DNA of 64,000 bases from the NCBI GenBank assembly GCA_013397935.1, contig VZRN01001126.1, positions 127,481-191,480 on the forward strand, written 5' to 3'. This stretch comes from Dasyornis broadbenti. Lineage: Eukaryota; Chordata; Aves; Passeriformes; Dasyornithidae. The position numbers were made by a program, and so were the translations under genes. A model generated the notes under the pieces. That model worked only from the letters and a program-made list of their open reading frames with translations. It did no database searches and had not been told where the DNA came from. Positions 38,601 through 50,600 of this stretch are shown one piece after another. Position 1 is the stretch's first letter, and each line of letters begins with the position of its first letter.

Positions 38601-41600
38601 GTGGAGGGAATATTGAAATCGCTTGGTTTTAATATTATAATATTATTTTAATATTATTAATATAATTCTTTCTCTGTAGCTTTGTCAGCTCAGGGCATAC
38701 TCTGAGACTTGACTTGTAATTATTGTGGCCTGGGCATGCTGCTTTAAAAATGCATTGTTTAGTTTATGTGTACCTATGCAGCATAAATACCACGGCCAGT
38801 GCTCCTAGGGATGTGATTTGAAGAGAGAAATACTTTCATCTACTTTGCTTTTTTCCCCATAATGCTGAGAGTATGAGTCTGGGTTGAAATTAAATGACTG
38901 TCACCTGCTATAGACTGCAGTGCATGGTGCTTGGGAAATCATTAGCACTGGCATTAGCACAAGGCCAGGCTGACCATATTTTCCAGAGAAAGTATTAAGA
39001 AGAAAGAATGAGCTGTTGCCAGTTTTGGATAGATTCGTTTTGAAAGAGAACGTTTTTGGGGGAAGGCTGGTGTCAGGGATGTCTCACAACACTTTCACAG
39101 AAGAGAAAGGGGGAACCAGTGGCGGGTTTGTCAACTTTTGACCAACATTTGTTGGTCTTTTCGTTATTCCAGACAAAAACCCCAAATATGGTGAATAGCT
39201 AAATGAGAAAGGGAAGGCGCTGAAAGGAAGAACAAAGCTTGGTTATTTATTACAGAATATATTTCACTGTATTTCGACTGGCAAGATCCTGTGTTAAAGC
39301 TGGGGTGTCTTGTGCAGGGCCAGGAGCTGAACTCGATGATGCTCATGGGTCCCTTCCAACTCATGAGACTCTGTGATTCTATATCTACCTGCCTTGTAGA
39401 GCAAGGACTTCGAATTGGTTCTCAGCTTAGGTCTCTATTACACAAGGAGGGTATTTTTTTGAAGTTGAGAAAAGTATTTTGCTGCCTTGCATCTGACAAG
39501 TTTCCATTTGCTTTGATGCTTTGTTAGATTGCCTTTTTTTAAAAAAAATCAGTATATTATTTGGGCATTTTCTGGACTGTTTGGGCTTACAAACGGTGTT
39601 GTGATGAATAGAGTAATAATTTTCAAGCTTGAACCTTGTCTTTTTGCTGAGATGCATAAACCATTGGATGAGTATTTTATTGTTTGAATTGTGGTGTATA
39701 TAACTGGCCAAAGACTCCAGCCAGCTTTTCTTCAAGCATGTGAGTAAAAGTGTGCTGAATTGATGGGAAATGTCATCGCTATGTTAGGAAAAACACTGCA
39801 GAACAATGTGCAATTATTTTTGACAGTTTGTATCTATCAGTGAATAGGACCTAAAGCACGACACATGTACAAGTAAAACTAACCATCACCATTTGGAGTA
39901 AATGTGGGTACTGCTTTTACAGCACCAGTAAGACTTTCTTTCTTTTTTCCTTTAGGTTCCTGATTGTTACAGAACATTTGCTGAAATGTCCAGAACTGGT
40001 AAAAGCCCTCTATGCCAAACTGAGCAATCAAGAAAGGTAACCCCAAAACCAATGCGGCTTTTAGTATTTAGCATTCCATATAGAGTATCCTGTTCACATG
40101 ATTGAAAAACCGTGTGGTTTCATAGTTGGCACAAAATCTCTAAATACATGTTTCTATGTCAGTAATGGTTTTAAATTGGTTGGTTAACATTACAGCTTAG
40201 CCACAACTGGCAGTGATTTATGTAGGGTTGCAGAATCCAGGTTGGCGCCATTACTCGGTAAAGAAATACTTCACACAAAAAAAAAGGACAGGATTTCATG
40301 CCTGGGTCTTGATTTCATAAGAGCACCACACCCTGCAGAGTTTTACAGCTCGATTAGAAATGTCCTCAGCTCTTCATACTTCTGTTGTTATGCCAAGAAA
40401 TTAAGAGGAAGCCTTTACGAAAGCTGCAAGTGTATCTACAAGCAGAACCTACAAAACAGATGAGCAAATGCCCGTGCTTACTTCATCTTTTAATGTTCCA
40501 CTGTTAAAAAGCTTCAACAAACCTTCACGTTGAAGAAGCACTGATAGTTTGCCTTCAAGTGTTTGAATAAAGGTGTGCTGAATTGATAGAAAATGGCCAC
40601 TGCCATAATGGAAAAATGCTGATTGCTTTAATAGAGAATTGAGGGAGATTTGAAAAAGATACTCTGTTAAGACAATCAAATTTGGGAAACACTGCTAGAA
40701 TTCTACAGCTCCTCCAACTGCTTGAAGATTTTGTGGTCTTGTTTATGTGTTTAATGTGACTACTTTGTTCCGTGTCCACCTGGGGAAGCTGCAAATTCCC
40801 TCTCTAGTTTTTGCAGGTGAAAGACAAAGCACTGGCCAAAACAGTGCCTTAATGTAGTTTTCTCTGTATTCTGTGTTGTTTCCAGTGTTACCACAAGTGA
40901 GGGTACAGGCACTGATTGGAGATGATAAGGAAACTAAAGGGATGTCAGGCAAAGAAAGAATATGCAATAGGTTTGAACCACAGATAAAATACCATTGTTG
41001 TACAAGGATGGGATGGGAATGGTAAGGAGGGTAATACTGTTTTCCTCTGTAATTCAGGATGACCAAATGGGAACAAATCTGAGCTGTGCAGGTAATGTGC
41101 CCTGTGGTAGGTGCTGTGTAACTGCTTTAAGTGAATGAGCTAGATTGAATTCTTTTGGGGAATATCATGAGTGGCAGTTTGCATGTTTTCGTAATGCCTT
41201 TGAGGATAGCCAGGGCTGGGTTAAGGTGTTCAGTTGTACTTAAAGCAGTAGATGTAACCAGTTTCTAGAAAGGCCTCAGCATACTACAGATGGTGATCGG
41301 ATTCCTCACCCCAAAGGCTTTTGGTGTAGGCGTCACGTAGATGATCACAGGTGGGATCACTAGTCAGAGCGTATCCACTGAATTTATTACCACTCCCAAG
41401 AGTAGTGCCAATCAAGTAAACTCCATTAAGTTTTTCAAAGACATTATCACAGTACAGTGTGTTATGAATTTGATACTGCTTAATTTCCTGACAATCATAT
41501 GGAAGTGGTGTAGAAATAGTCTTTTTGCATCCAAGCTATAGAAGAATACCCTGCACTGGCATCTTCTTGGGTAGTGTTTGCGTATTTAAGAACACATTCT

Positions 41601-44600
41601 TGTGAGATACATGAAGAGACAAATCCAATTCAGATGAAAACATTTTGACTGTTACGAACTGGAGAAAAAAGTAGCCATAAACCCCAAACCATAGGGAATT
41701 CATTATTTCAAAAGGAGATGAGGAGTCTTCACTGCAGGCGTTGTCCTGTTGGGTGTCCAGTGCTGCTGACCAAGTCCTGTAAGTGAAGAATGGTCAGACG
41801 TGGTATTGAGGTGTCTGGGGCAGGCAGCTGGAGCTCATGAATATATGGCAGCCCTCAGTTATAGTGTTCTCTATCATGCACATTAAATACACATAGTTTA
41901 AAGGTATTTGCTGAAATGAAATTAGCCCTTCCAAAAGGAAGTTTGTGAATATGCCTGTTAGTGGTGACTCCCAAAGCTGGCAGTTGCCTGGCACGCCCAG
42001 AGCGTATGTGGCTGCGTAACTGCAGTTATTTGCACTATTCACAGTATTTGCACTATTCAAAGTATTTCCTGTAGTTGAGATCCAGTGCATTTGTGTTGCA
42101 GTGGCCATGGTGCCTGCCTTGAAGCAGTTCTTGTTGTACAAGTGAATCAGGAATTTGAATTTTCAATTAAAATAAAATTCCTGACTTCTGGACAACTTTC
42201 TTTCATTTCCAAACAAATTTAATGTGTTGCATGTCTGAATGTGCAAATGGCCTGAAATAAATTCCATGTTAATGTGATCAGGTTTTTAGTGGTATTCTGG
42301 CCTTGAGAAGTGCATGATGTTGTGATAATACCTGCTGGTTCTCTATGGAATCGATCATTGCAGAAGCATATGGTCGCTGTGTTGAGCCAAAGGAGTGTGG
42401 ATTCTTGAATTCTGTGCCAGATTTGAGATTTCCCTGCATGTGTATGCAGGTATTTGGCAGAAGTATTTAGAAAAAACCTGGTTGGCATTCATCCAAGTTA
42501 GCCTTGAGCATGGACACTGTAAATTCATGCCCTGATTCTCTTAATTACATTATAAAATCTTGAAAAGTGATTCTGTTGTTGTCCCTTCTAAGAAGGGGTT
42601 TTGCTTTAATTAACAGCATGAAAAAGTGCTGCTGATTAGCTTCAGGTGTTTTTAAGAGGCTCAAGTACTTGCATCTTTGGGTTTGGTTTTAGTGTTGTCA
42701 TGTGAAGTGTCCTCAGTGAAGGATGCAGCCACTGATGGAGTTGCCTCCCAGGGAACAGGCACTCAGGTCCTGTAAATGGCACCACTTCTTGCTTATGCTC
42801 AGCTGCAGGGCTGCCAGCGTCAGTGCTTGGGACGGTTTTGTTCCTGGTAATGGTCACTGACATAGAGTAGCTGGGGTAGCACTGAACTGCAGTTGCTCAC
42901 AAATTTACCTTTTTTTCATTTAATACCATGCTTGCAAGTGTCATTTGAAGATGAAAGATGTTTGAGGAAGTGCCTAATTTGTCTCATGAGACCATTGCTG
43001 TCAGGGAAGTGTTTCAGGAAGGAGAAGCCTAAATCACAGAGGAAGAATGTTCCAAGTTCCTGGCACTTGCTAAGAGGTTGTAAACAAAGCACAGTTGGTG
43101 CAAACATTGTTTGATGCTAAGAAAATTGATAGAATTTTACTCTACTAGTTTTAGGCTTAGTGAGGCAGCACCTTATTTTGTAATAATGAGCTTCCAGATA
43201 TAATTTGCACTTGAATTCCGTGGTTTATTTGCAGGCTGTAAGACACAGAAGTTTGTTCTACTGATGACTGCAAATACCTTATAGTGGCTGTTCTAAGTTT
43301 GTGCCAATTTAGTTAGCTTCAGGAAGAACTCATTTAAATTTGGCTAAGGGAAAAAAACAACCAAGAGATTCACAAAAGGTCTTCCTCAGTGGTACCTAAA
43401 GAAAAGGAAGATGACATGGCATGATTATTTCCAAACAGAAGTATAATTGTAAATATAATACACAGAAATAGTGTTTAGATATTGAACTGAGTATTACGAA
43501 AGTTCAGCTGGTACTAGCAGTTGTCATATTTGTTGTATTTACCTCCAGGCAAACACGTAGGAAGAAACGCAGTCATTTAAATGGCTGAACAGTTGTGAGA
43601 TCATTTAAAAGAAATGGGCAAATTGCATTGTCTGGGAGAACTAACTTGGAAAAATTAGGGTGAGTCTTGGAAGAAGACTGAGAGAAACAATAGAAGAAAG
43701 GAATGTAAGGGAATTTGCACCAGAACAAAGCACATCACTCTCAGGAAATTATTGTCTGAATGGCAAAACTTGCTTGAAATTCAGGGAAAGATGGGCATGT
43801 CCTGAATGACGGTGCCTGGAAGAAAACTCAGGAAAACAGTTTGACTTGAATGCCTAGAGAGACCAGAAAACTTCAAAAGAAATTACATTCAGGTGGTGTT
43901 TTAATGTCACACCTGTTTCTCTGGAAGGACTACGGTTGTTGAAAAAGGCATCCAATTGTATTGCAAGAGGAACAGTAGTGCAAAAGATTTCCCTATTGGC
44001 AAATATTTAATCGTTTAATAGGGTTTATAGTAGTGTGGTGACTCTCCAACTTGTTTACAACAGGATTGCTTGTTAGTTTTAAACATTATTATTTGGATTA
44101 TTGATACAAGAAGCGCTGACTAGAATCCTGTCAAGCAGAAGATAGTATTTGTACTGGGTTTGCATTGCCTGGTTTTGGTAGCGGGGTGGGTTACAGGGGT
44201 GGCTTCTGTGAGAAGCTGCTGGAAGCTTGCTCCATGTCCAGTAGAACCAGTCCCTGGCAGCTCCAAAGATGGATGTGCCACTGGCCAAGGCTGGGACAAT
44301 TAGGAACCGTGGTAACAGCTCTGTGATAGCAGATTTAAGAAGAAAGAAAAACAAAAATGTCATTGCACAGTTGTAATTATGGCCAGAGAAGAGTGGGGTG
44401 AGAACACGTGAGAGGAACAACTCTGCAGACACCAAGGGCAGTGAAGAAGGAGGGGAAGGAGGTGCTCCAGGCACCGGAGCTGGGATTCCTCTGCAGCCCC
44501 TGGCGCAGGCCATGGTGAGGCAGCTGAGCCCCTGCAGCCCACGGAGATCCATGGGGATGCTGAGATCCACCTGCAGCACGTTGAGGAGACCCACACAGAG

Positions 44601-47600
44601 CAGGAGGATGCCTGAGAGGAGGCTGTGACCCCGTGGGAGGCCTGTGGAGAGAGGAGCCCTTGCTGGAGCAGCCTGTCCTTGAAGGACTGTAGCCCATGGC
44701 AGTGACCAATGCTGCAGCAGCTCCAGGGGAACTGTTGCCTGTGGGATGGACCCACACTGCAGCAGCTCACAGGGATCTGTTGCTCCTGAGATGGACTCAC
44801 ATTGGAGAAGTTCATGGAGAGCTGTCTCCCATAGGAGGGACCCCAGGGTGCAGCAGGGGAATGAATCCTTACCCTGAGCAGCGGGAGAAACGGTGTGTGA
44901 TGATCTGACCATAACCCCCACTCCCCGTCTCCTTGCGCTGCTGGCGTAGGAGGTGGAGCTGGGAGGGAGCGGGGTGGGGAAAAGTGTTTTTAAGCTTTTA
45001 TTCTCATTCTGCTCTGAATTTTTTAGCAATAAATTCAGTTAATATCTCTAATTAGGCTCTGTTTTGCCTGTGACCATATTTGATGAGTGATCTCTCCTGG
45101 CTCTCATCTCAACCCATGAACCCTTTGTGAAGTTTTATCTCCCCTGTAGCGAATGGGGGCAGGGGAGGGAAGTGAGAGAGTGGCTTTGATGGGTGCCTGG
45201 CATCAGTCCAGGATTAACCCACAGCACTGTTGGAATAATTCTGTGTTCATTGAGTCTGTGACCAGCCTGTGTTCCTAGCTGAGCTTATTCTTGAGAGACT
45301 CTAAACTTGGTGAAAACTGCCATGTCAAGTGTAGGCCTGTGTCAGGGGTGAATGACAGATCTGTGGGCTTGGGTTTTATATGGGATACCAAATGGGAAAG
45401 CCTTTGGTCAGTGCAGGGTGTTGGGGAGCTGGACTCTGGTGGTTTGGAGATGGGCAGGGTGTGATCCCCAGCTGTAACCTGCAGAACAAACAAAACGTGA
45501 GCAGAGCCCCTCAGAGGCTGCAGCATCTTCTGTCCAGAGTCCACCCTTTCCCGAATGCGCTTGCAGCACTTCTGTGCTGCCATGTTGAAAAAGCTTTTTG
45601 TCCTCCTTCAGATAATAGTTTGATGCAGCTGTATTAATGACATTGAGAGCTGAGTTTAGCAAGGACTGAGTAGCTGTTTCGTGATTAATGGAGGTGGGTT
45701 CTTGGAGGTTAATAAAGCAGTGACTGTGTTTTTCCACGGAAAAAGACATTTCTCTTCCTCTTCTGACAACCTGCTTGGTAAATTTAAAAGAAAAAGCATT
45801 TGAACTATTCCACATGTTTAAATGTCAGTCCTTCCATCTGAATTGCAAATATTTCAGTGAAAGAAAACCCTGAGCCAGCTTTTGAATTCGTTCAATAAAT
45901 AGTGTCCTTTCAGGCTGAGAGAATGGCAGTGGGACTGCAGCAGCCCCTGTGTGCCAGACTGGAGCAGGGCTGTAGGAGTGTCTCTGCCACATCCAAGTGC
46001 TGCTTCCATAAAATGCTTCCAGCTTGCCCTGACAACATGAAAGGGTATTGGAAATAAAATTATATTAAAGCTGTTAAAAAACCCAACCCACGTAGATTTT
46101 ATAGAACAGCTTCATTATGTATCCGCTTACTTGCCAGCTTAATACATTGAGTATCTGTGACTGGGTATATGAGTGATTAACTTGGATTTGCTTAGTCCAT
46201 CTCATAACAATTATAAAATGACTGTAAAGAACAGAGTGTGCAGATAGTTTTTTATTTTCCCTGTTTGCGCTCAGAATTGATTTGGGGTTGTGAGGGAGAG
46301 TTAGTGAAGGACTGTGGCCAAGGCAAGGGCTGTGAAAACCTGTATCTTTCAAACAGGAGCTGTCAAATAGTCTGTGTTTATTTTGCAATGCTTAACAACA
46401 GCTTTTAAGAGCTGGTTTGCTGGAAACTTTAGACATAGGGAATATGCAATCACAGTAATGTTTTGTTAGCATGTAAGAAATTATAAATTGAAAGAGACTT
46501 GAGAAAAGTATTGGCTGTCTGGCCAGACTATATTAATTGAGTGATAAATTAATTCTGTAGAGAAAAAAAAGCAGCAGACAGAAACTGATTTCCAGTATTC
46601 ATAAGGCTTGTTAATTTTTAATAATCTTCTCTATTACTAGTGATAATTTTTTTAATCATTTTTAACCACTGTATCTGCTTATTCTGCTGATGATTCTATG
46701 TGGCCCAGTGAATCTAACAAGTTGTTTTCTGTCTCCAGAGTTACTTTGTTAGAGCTGACGCTGGTGAAAGTAAGTGACAAGAACTCAGTTACCAGTGAAG
46801 AAATGAATGTGTTTGTGAGACATGCTGACTTCCTTGCAGTCTGTTTCCAAGAGAAATGTGGAGCTGTGCTCAAGTTAGCTGCTGCAGCAGATGCAGAAGA
46901 TGAGGTATGACTGATAAAAACCGTATAAGTACTAGAAACTGAAGTGATAAATCCTCATTGCCACTGTTGCCCAAGGGGGCATATATAACAGTATCTTCTC
47001 CAGTTTATGCTGGGAAAGCAGTGGCAGAATGCAGAATAGAGTCTGTAGGACAGCAGCCAACTTTTGCATTTAATTTGAGGGTGGCAAAGAACATGGTACT
47101 TTGAAATAAAGTCTACTCCATTGTTAAATATTTCAAAATTGTAAAAAATTTTAAAATGTTCAAGTTGTCACATGTTTGGATGTTAACTTACTAAGAATTG
47201 CTACTATAATTTGAGTTGTGAATTATAACTTATTCAAATCTAGAGGGGCATGTAGTGACAGGACAAGGCGGAATGGCTTCACACTGAGAGTAGATATAGA
47301 TCAGATGTTAGGAAGAAATTCTTCCCTGGGAGGGTGGGAGGCCCTAGCACAGGGTGCCCAGAGAAGCTGTGGCTGCCCCTGGATCCCTGGAAGTGTCCAA
47401 GGCCAGGCTGGACATTGAGGCTGGGAGCTGCCTGGGAGAGTGGAAGGTGTCCCTGCCCGTGACAGAGAGTGGGATGGGCTTTAAGGTCCCTTCCAAGCCA
47501 AACTGTGACCCTAAGATGAGCTCACTTGGTCAGAGCGTGGTGCTGATAACACCAAAATCATGGATTTGATCCCTGCATGGGCCGTTCACCTAAGAAATGG

Positions 47601-50600
47601 ATTTGATGATCCTTGTGGGTACCTTTCAGCTCAGGATATTTTGTGATCCTGTGATCATCCTATGATTCAAATGTAAATTGAAAAAAAAATATTTATTCTT
47701 TTTATAGGTGGGAAGCAGTAATATACATGTAGTCGGAGTAATTTTATTGTTAATACAGAATTAATACTTTCACTTCTAGAAACTCTAGAGAAGAAGTGTC
47801 ATTAATATATTATCAAAGTAAGAAAACCATTGGTCTTAAATGCTTTTATATGATAATGTTAAAAAGTTGTGTACTTGCTTGGGTTTTTTTTTTTTGTTAA
47901 AATAGGCACAAGAATTTTAAAAGTATGTTGAGAGGTATTATGCAAAAATACCATAAATCACTTTATGGAGAGGTGGTAGTTGGATGTGTTAAAAAAAGTG
48001 ACACACAAACCAGCAAGCCAACAATCTCTTCTTGTATGTCCAGTATGTCCCAGAAACACAGCTTCCCCCCAGTGCACCAGCTGTTTAGTCTAAGTTATGT
48101 TAGATAACTTAATTGACTACTTCTGGAAAAGGTATCAACTTGGCAGTAAGAGAACATACATTGAGACAATTCCATCTTTTTTTTTTTATCCTTTGGTTAC
48201 TTTCCAAACCACTTTCTGTGGTTTCAGTTCATGGAAAAAGCCATTTGTTTGCACCCAGCAGAAAGAGGTCTCTGTCCAACCAGGAGGTGCTGGGATAGCA
48301 GTATTGTGAAAATTACTGCATAACTTGTCCTGCTTGACACTGACTTCGTATTCTTCTCTCATGTAAACAAGATGTGTGGTAAGGCAGGTATCACTGTTTG
48401 GTGGGAAATTGGGCTCGTTGAATGAACAGAAGATATAAATCCCAATAGCTGAATAAATTGAGGGCAACACGTGTACATATTTGTGTATACATTTATTCAT
48501 AACATACGCTTGCCATGGGAAAAGAGAAATGCCAGCCTAAATTGATAAAACTGGGCTTTTTTCTTATAAGAAATTCGAAACAATTGCACCATTTTCTCAT
48601 CAATTGTGTAAATATTTTAGGTTTTGTGTAGCAGTTGTACTTAACTGCAAAAAATGCAGTTGTGCCTGTGGAGTCTGTCATTAAAAATGCTTTAGGCAAC
48701 ATCTGTGATACTCAACTCTGCTCTGCCTGGCCTTTTCTGTGGCCCACAAGCCAAGTGCCTTGCTCAGGCCCTGTCTGTCCTAGTAAGCTGTCTTAGACTC
48801 CAGAATTCTGAGGCCGCATTTCAAAACTTTTGGGAGCAGTCCTTGGACTGGCCTGACTCCCAGAATGTTGTCTGGGTGTCCCATCCACTGTTTAATTTGT
48901 TTTATGTAGACACTGCTTTGTTTCCTTAAGGAACATCAGGTCTTGTTTCCATCTTAAACCCATGAGAAGCTAATCATACGCTTTTGCAGTGCTTAAACCA
49001 ATGTTTAAAATAGCTTTTCCATTCTAAGCCCAACTTCACCATCAGTTTGCTTGCACTAGCTTTCAACCATGCCTGCAAAATAAAACCCTTCTCTGGACTT
49101 AGTTCATCTCTTTATAAGGAACATCTTTTCTGTGTCTCTCTCCAAATATGTTTATTTAAAAAGTCTTCACTTACTTCCTTACTTACTTTTCAGATTATAT
49201 CCATATGAAGATGTCTGTCAGATTTCAAACTATTTTGGGTTTTGAACTTCAAAAGGAAGTATTTTTCTTTACTGCCTTTTTTGTTCAGGTGGAAGGCAAA
49301 AAAAAACAATTTGGAAAGTTAGCAGCAAGGAAGGAACAATTTTTTGAACTTAGCAAGTCTCAAATATACATGAGAATTTGGGAGTTGTTTTATGGTTTTT
49401 AAATAATCTGTTCCTCTTAAGAACTGCAAAAAGCTGGTTACTGTCTCTGAAATACAGTTGGGGTATTCTTACTTTATAGCAGGATAATGATGGATGTATT
49501 TAGAGTCTGCCTTTGTACTGATGAAAGCAGTTTATTGAATAATTTAAGGCAAGAGTTGCACTTTTGTACACCTGTGTGGTTCAGAAAATGAAAATACAGC
49601 TTTAGTACCTGGACCCTATGGCGATTTGGTGTCTTCAAGGAGCAAAGAATGGCTATAAATATATTACTTAATTACTGAACACTACTGTTGATTATTTCAA
49701 TTTCATTATGTTGATTGTATGTATCCAAAATACTATACTCTTGGTAAGTAAACCTTCTTTTGTCCTGGGCCAGGCAAGGCAGGAATAGTTACCGTGACCA
49801 CTGTCTGAGCCTTTTCATGGCTGCTTGCAGTTTATGTACCACACCTTGAGTGGGATCAGCTTGCAGTCACAGCCTGGCTCTTGAGCAATATGTGGTGTTC
49901 CAAATTCTGCCATGTGCTCTTAAGGTATTTGCTGTAAATGCTGGATTGTCATTATAAGCAGGACCAGCACAGTCTGTGAGAAAAAATAGTTCTCTGGCTG
50001 AATAAATAATATGCAAATGAAATGGTGTGTCTCGTACCTAACCAAAATGCTGCCTCTCTGATGGCAATCCTGTTTACCCAAGAATAATGTAAATTCTCAC
50101 AGCCAAAGTTCATTTGACCACAGAACTTTACAGAATTCCTGCGGATAACAAATTGGTGTCTTGCAGGCGGTGTTTGTGTCTTTCAAGTGGAACGCTCCGA
50201 CTGAATAAACTCAAAGAAAACATTTATACAGAAATCATTTTCTCAGCTAGTAATTTTCTGTATTTCTGCTTTTGGAAGCTACTGTGTTTTTGTTAAAATT
50301 TTATCCCTTATGGCTCTGTTTTGGTTTCCCCATGATTCTTCAGACAGATATAACACTAACTATAGAAAAGAAATTATTGCAATTTAATACACTATTGTTA
50401 TTTTAGAAAGTTGCCCTAATTTTATATAAATTTGTTCTTGGCAGTTTAGAAAACCAGCACAGAACCTGAGGAGCTGAGAGTTCCTGTCCCCTGTTTACAT
50501 CTCCGGGTTTATGTTTCTATGATACCCTTCATAAGCCATTTTCAGAAATGCAGTTCTCATTCCAGGAAGCACTGGTGACGATTCGTCTTCTCGACGTTCT

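Larger units (their letters stand above)
29105..39955 (+). other. ATXN10: ATXN10 intron 5 (phase 2), 10.9 kb
   Basis: gtatgt to cctttag. It contains a CR1 split by an ERV1-like solo LTR (33270-34250), a truncated CR1 (37367-37523), a CR1-X-like tail (39300-39382) and an AT-rich patch (38627-38667). The rest, including 29.1-33.2 and 34.3-37.3 kb, is unique intronic sequence. The 203-codon open frame at 35122-35733 lies here and is not recognised. Confidence 0.93.
40037..46738 (+). other. ATXN10: ATXN10 intron 6 (phase 2), 6.7 kb
   Basis: gtaacc to tctccag. It contains an ERVL-type LTR on the + strand (44150-45236) and an 18-bp tandem duplication (42027-42062). 40.0-44.1 kb and 45.2-46.7 kb otherwise appear unique. 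The 316-codon minus-strand frame at 44079-45029 lies across the LTR and is not a gene. Confidence 0.93.
46905..50565 (+). other. ATXN10: ATXN10 intron 7 (phase 0)
   Basis: 3,661 bp, gtatga to attccag. It contains a sense CR1 fragment (47240-47508) immediately followed by a tRNA-Ile-derived SINE (47509-47670). From 47.7 to 50.5 kb the sequence appears unique. Confidence 0.93.

Noticed and set aside
44079..45029. 316-codon minus-strand open frame, the longest in the window
   Set aside because: It lies almost wholly inside the + strand ERVL-type LTR, is the complement of its GC-rich non-coding body, and has the composition of repeat-derived sequence (S/P/L-rich). No retroviral protein motif is present.
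8936..45236. The two ERVL-type LTRs as ends of one provirus
   Set aside because: They are inverted relative to each other, about 34 kb apart with host exons between, and the first has its own target duplication.
47509..47583. A functional tRNA-Ile gene
   Set aside because: The head is diverged, lacks proper acceptor-stem pairing and continues into a CR1-like tail, so it is a SINE.
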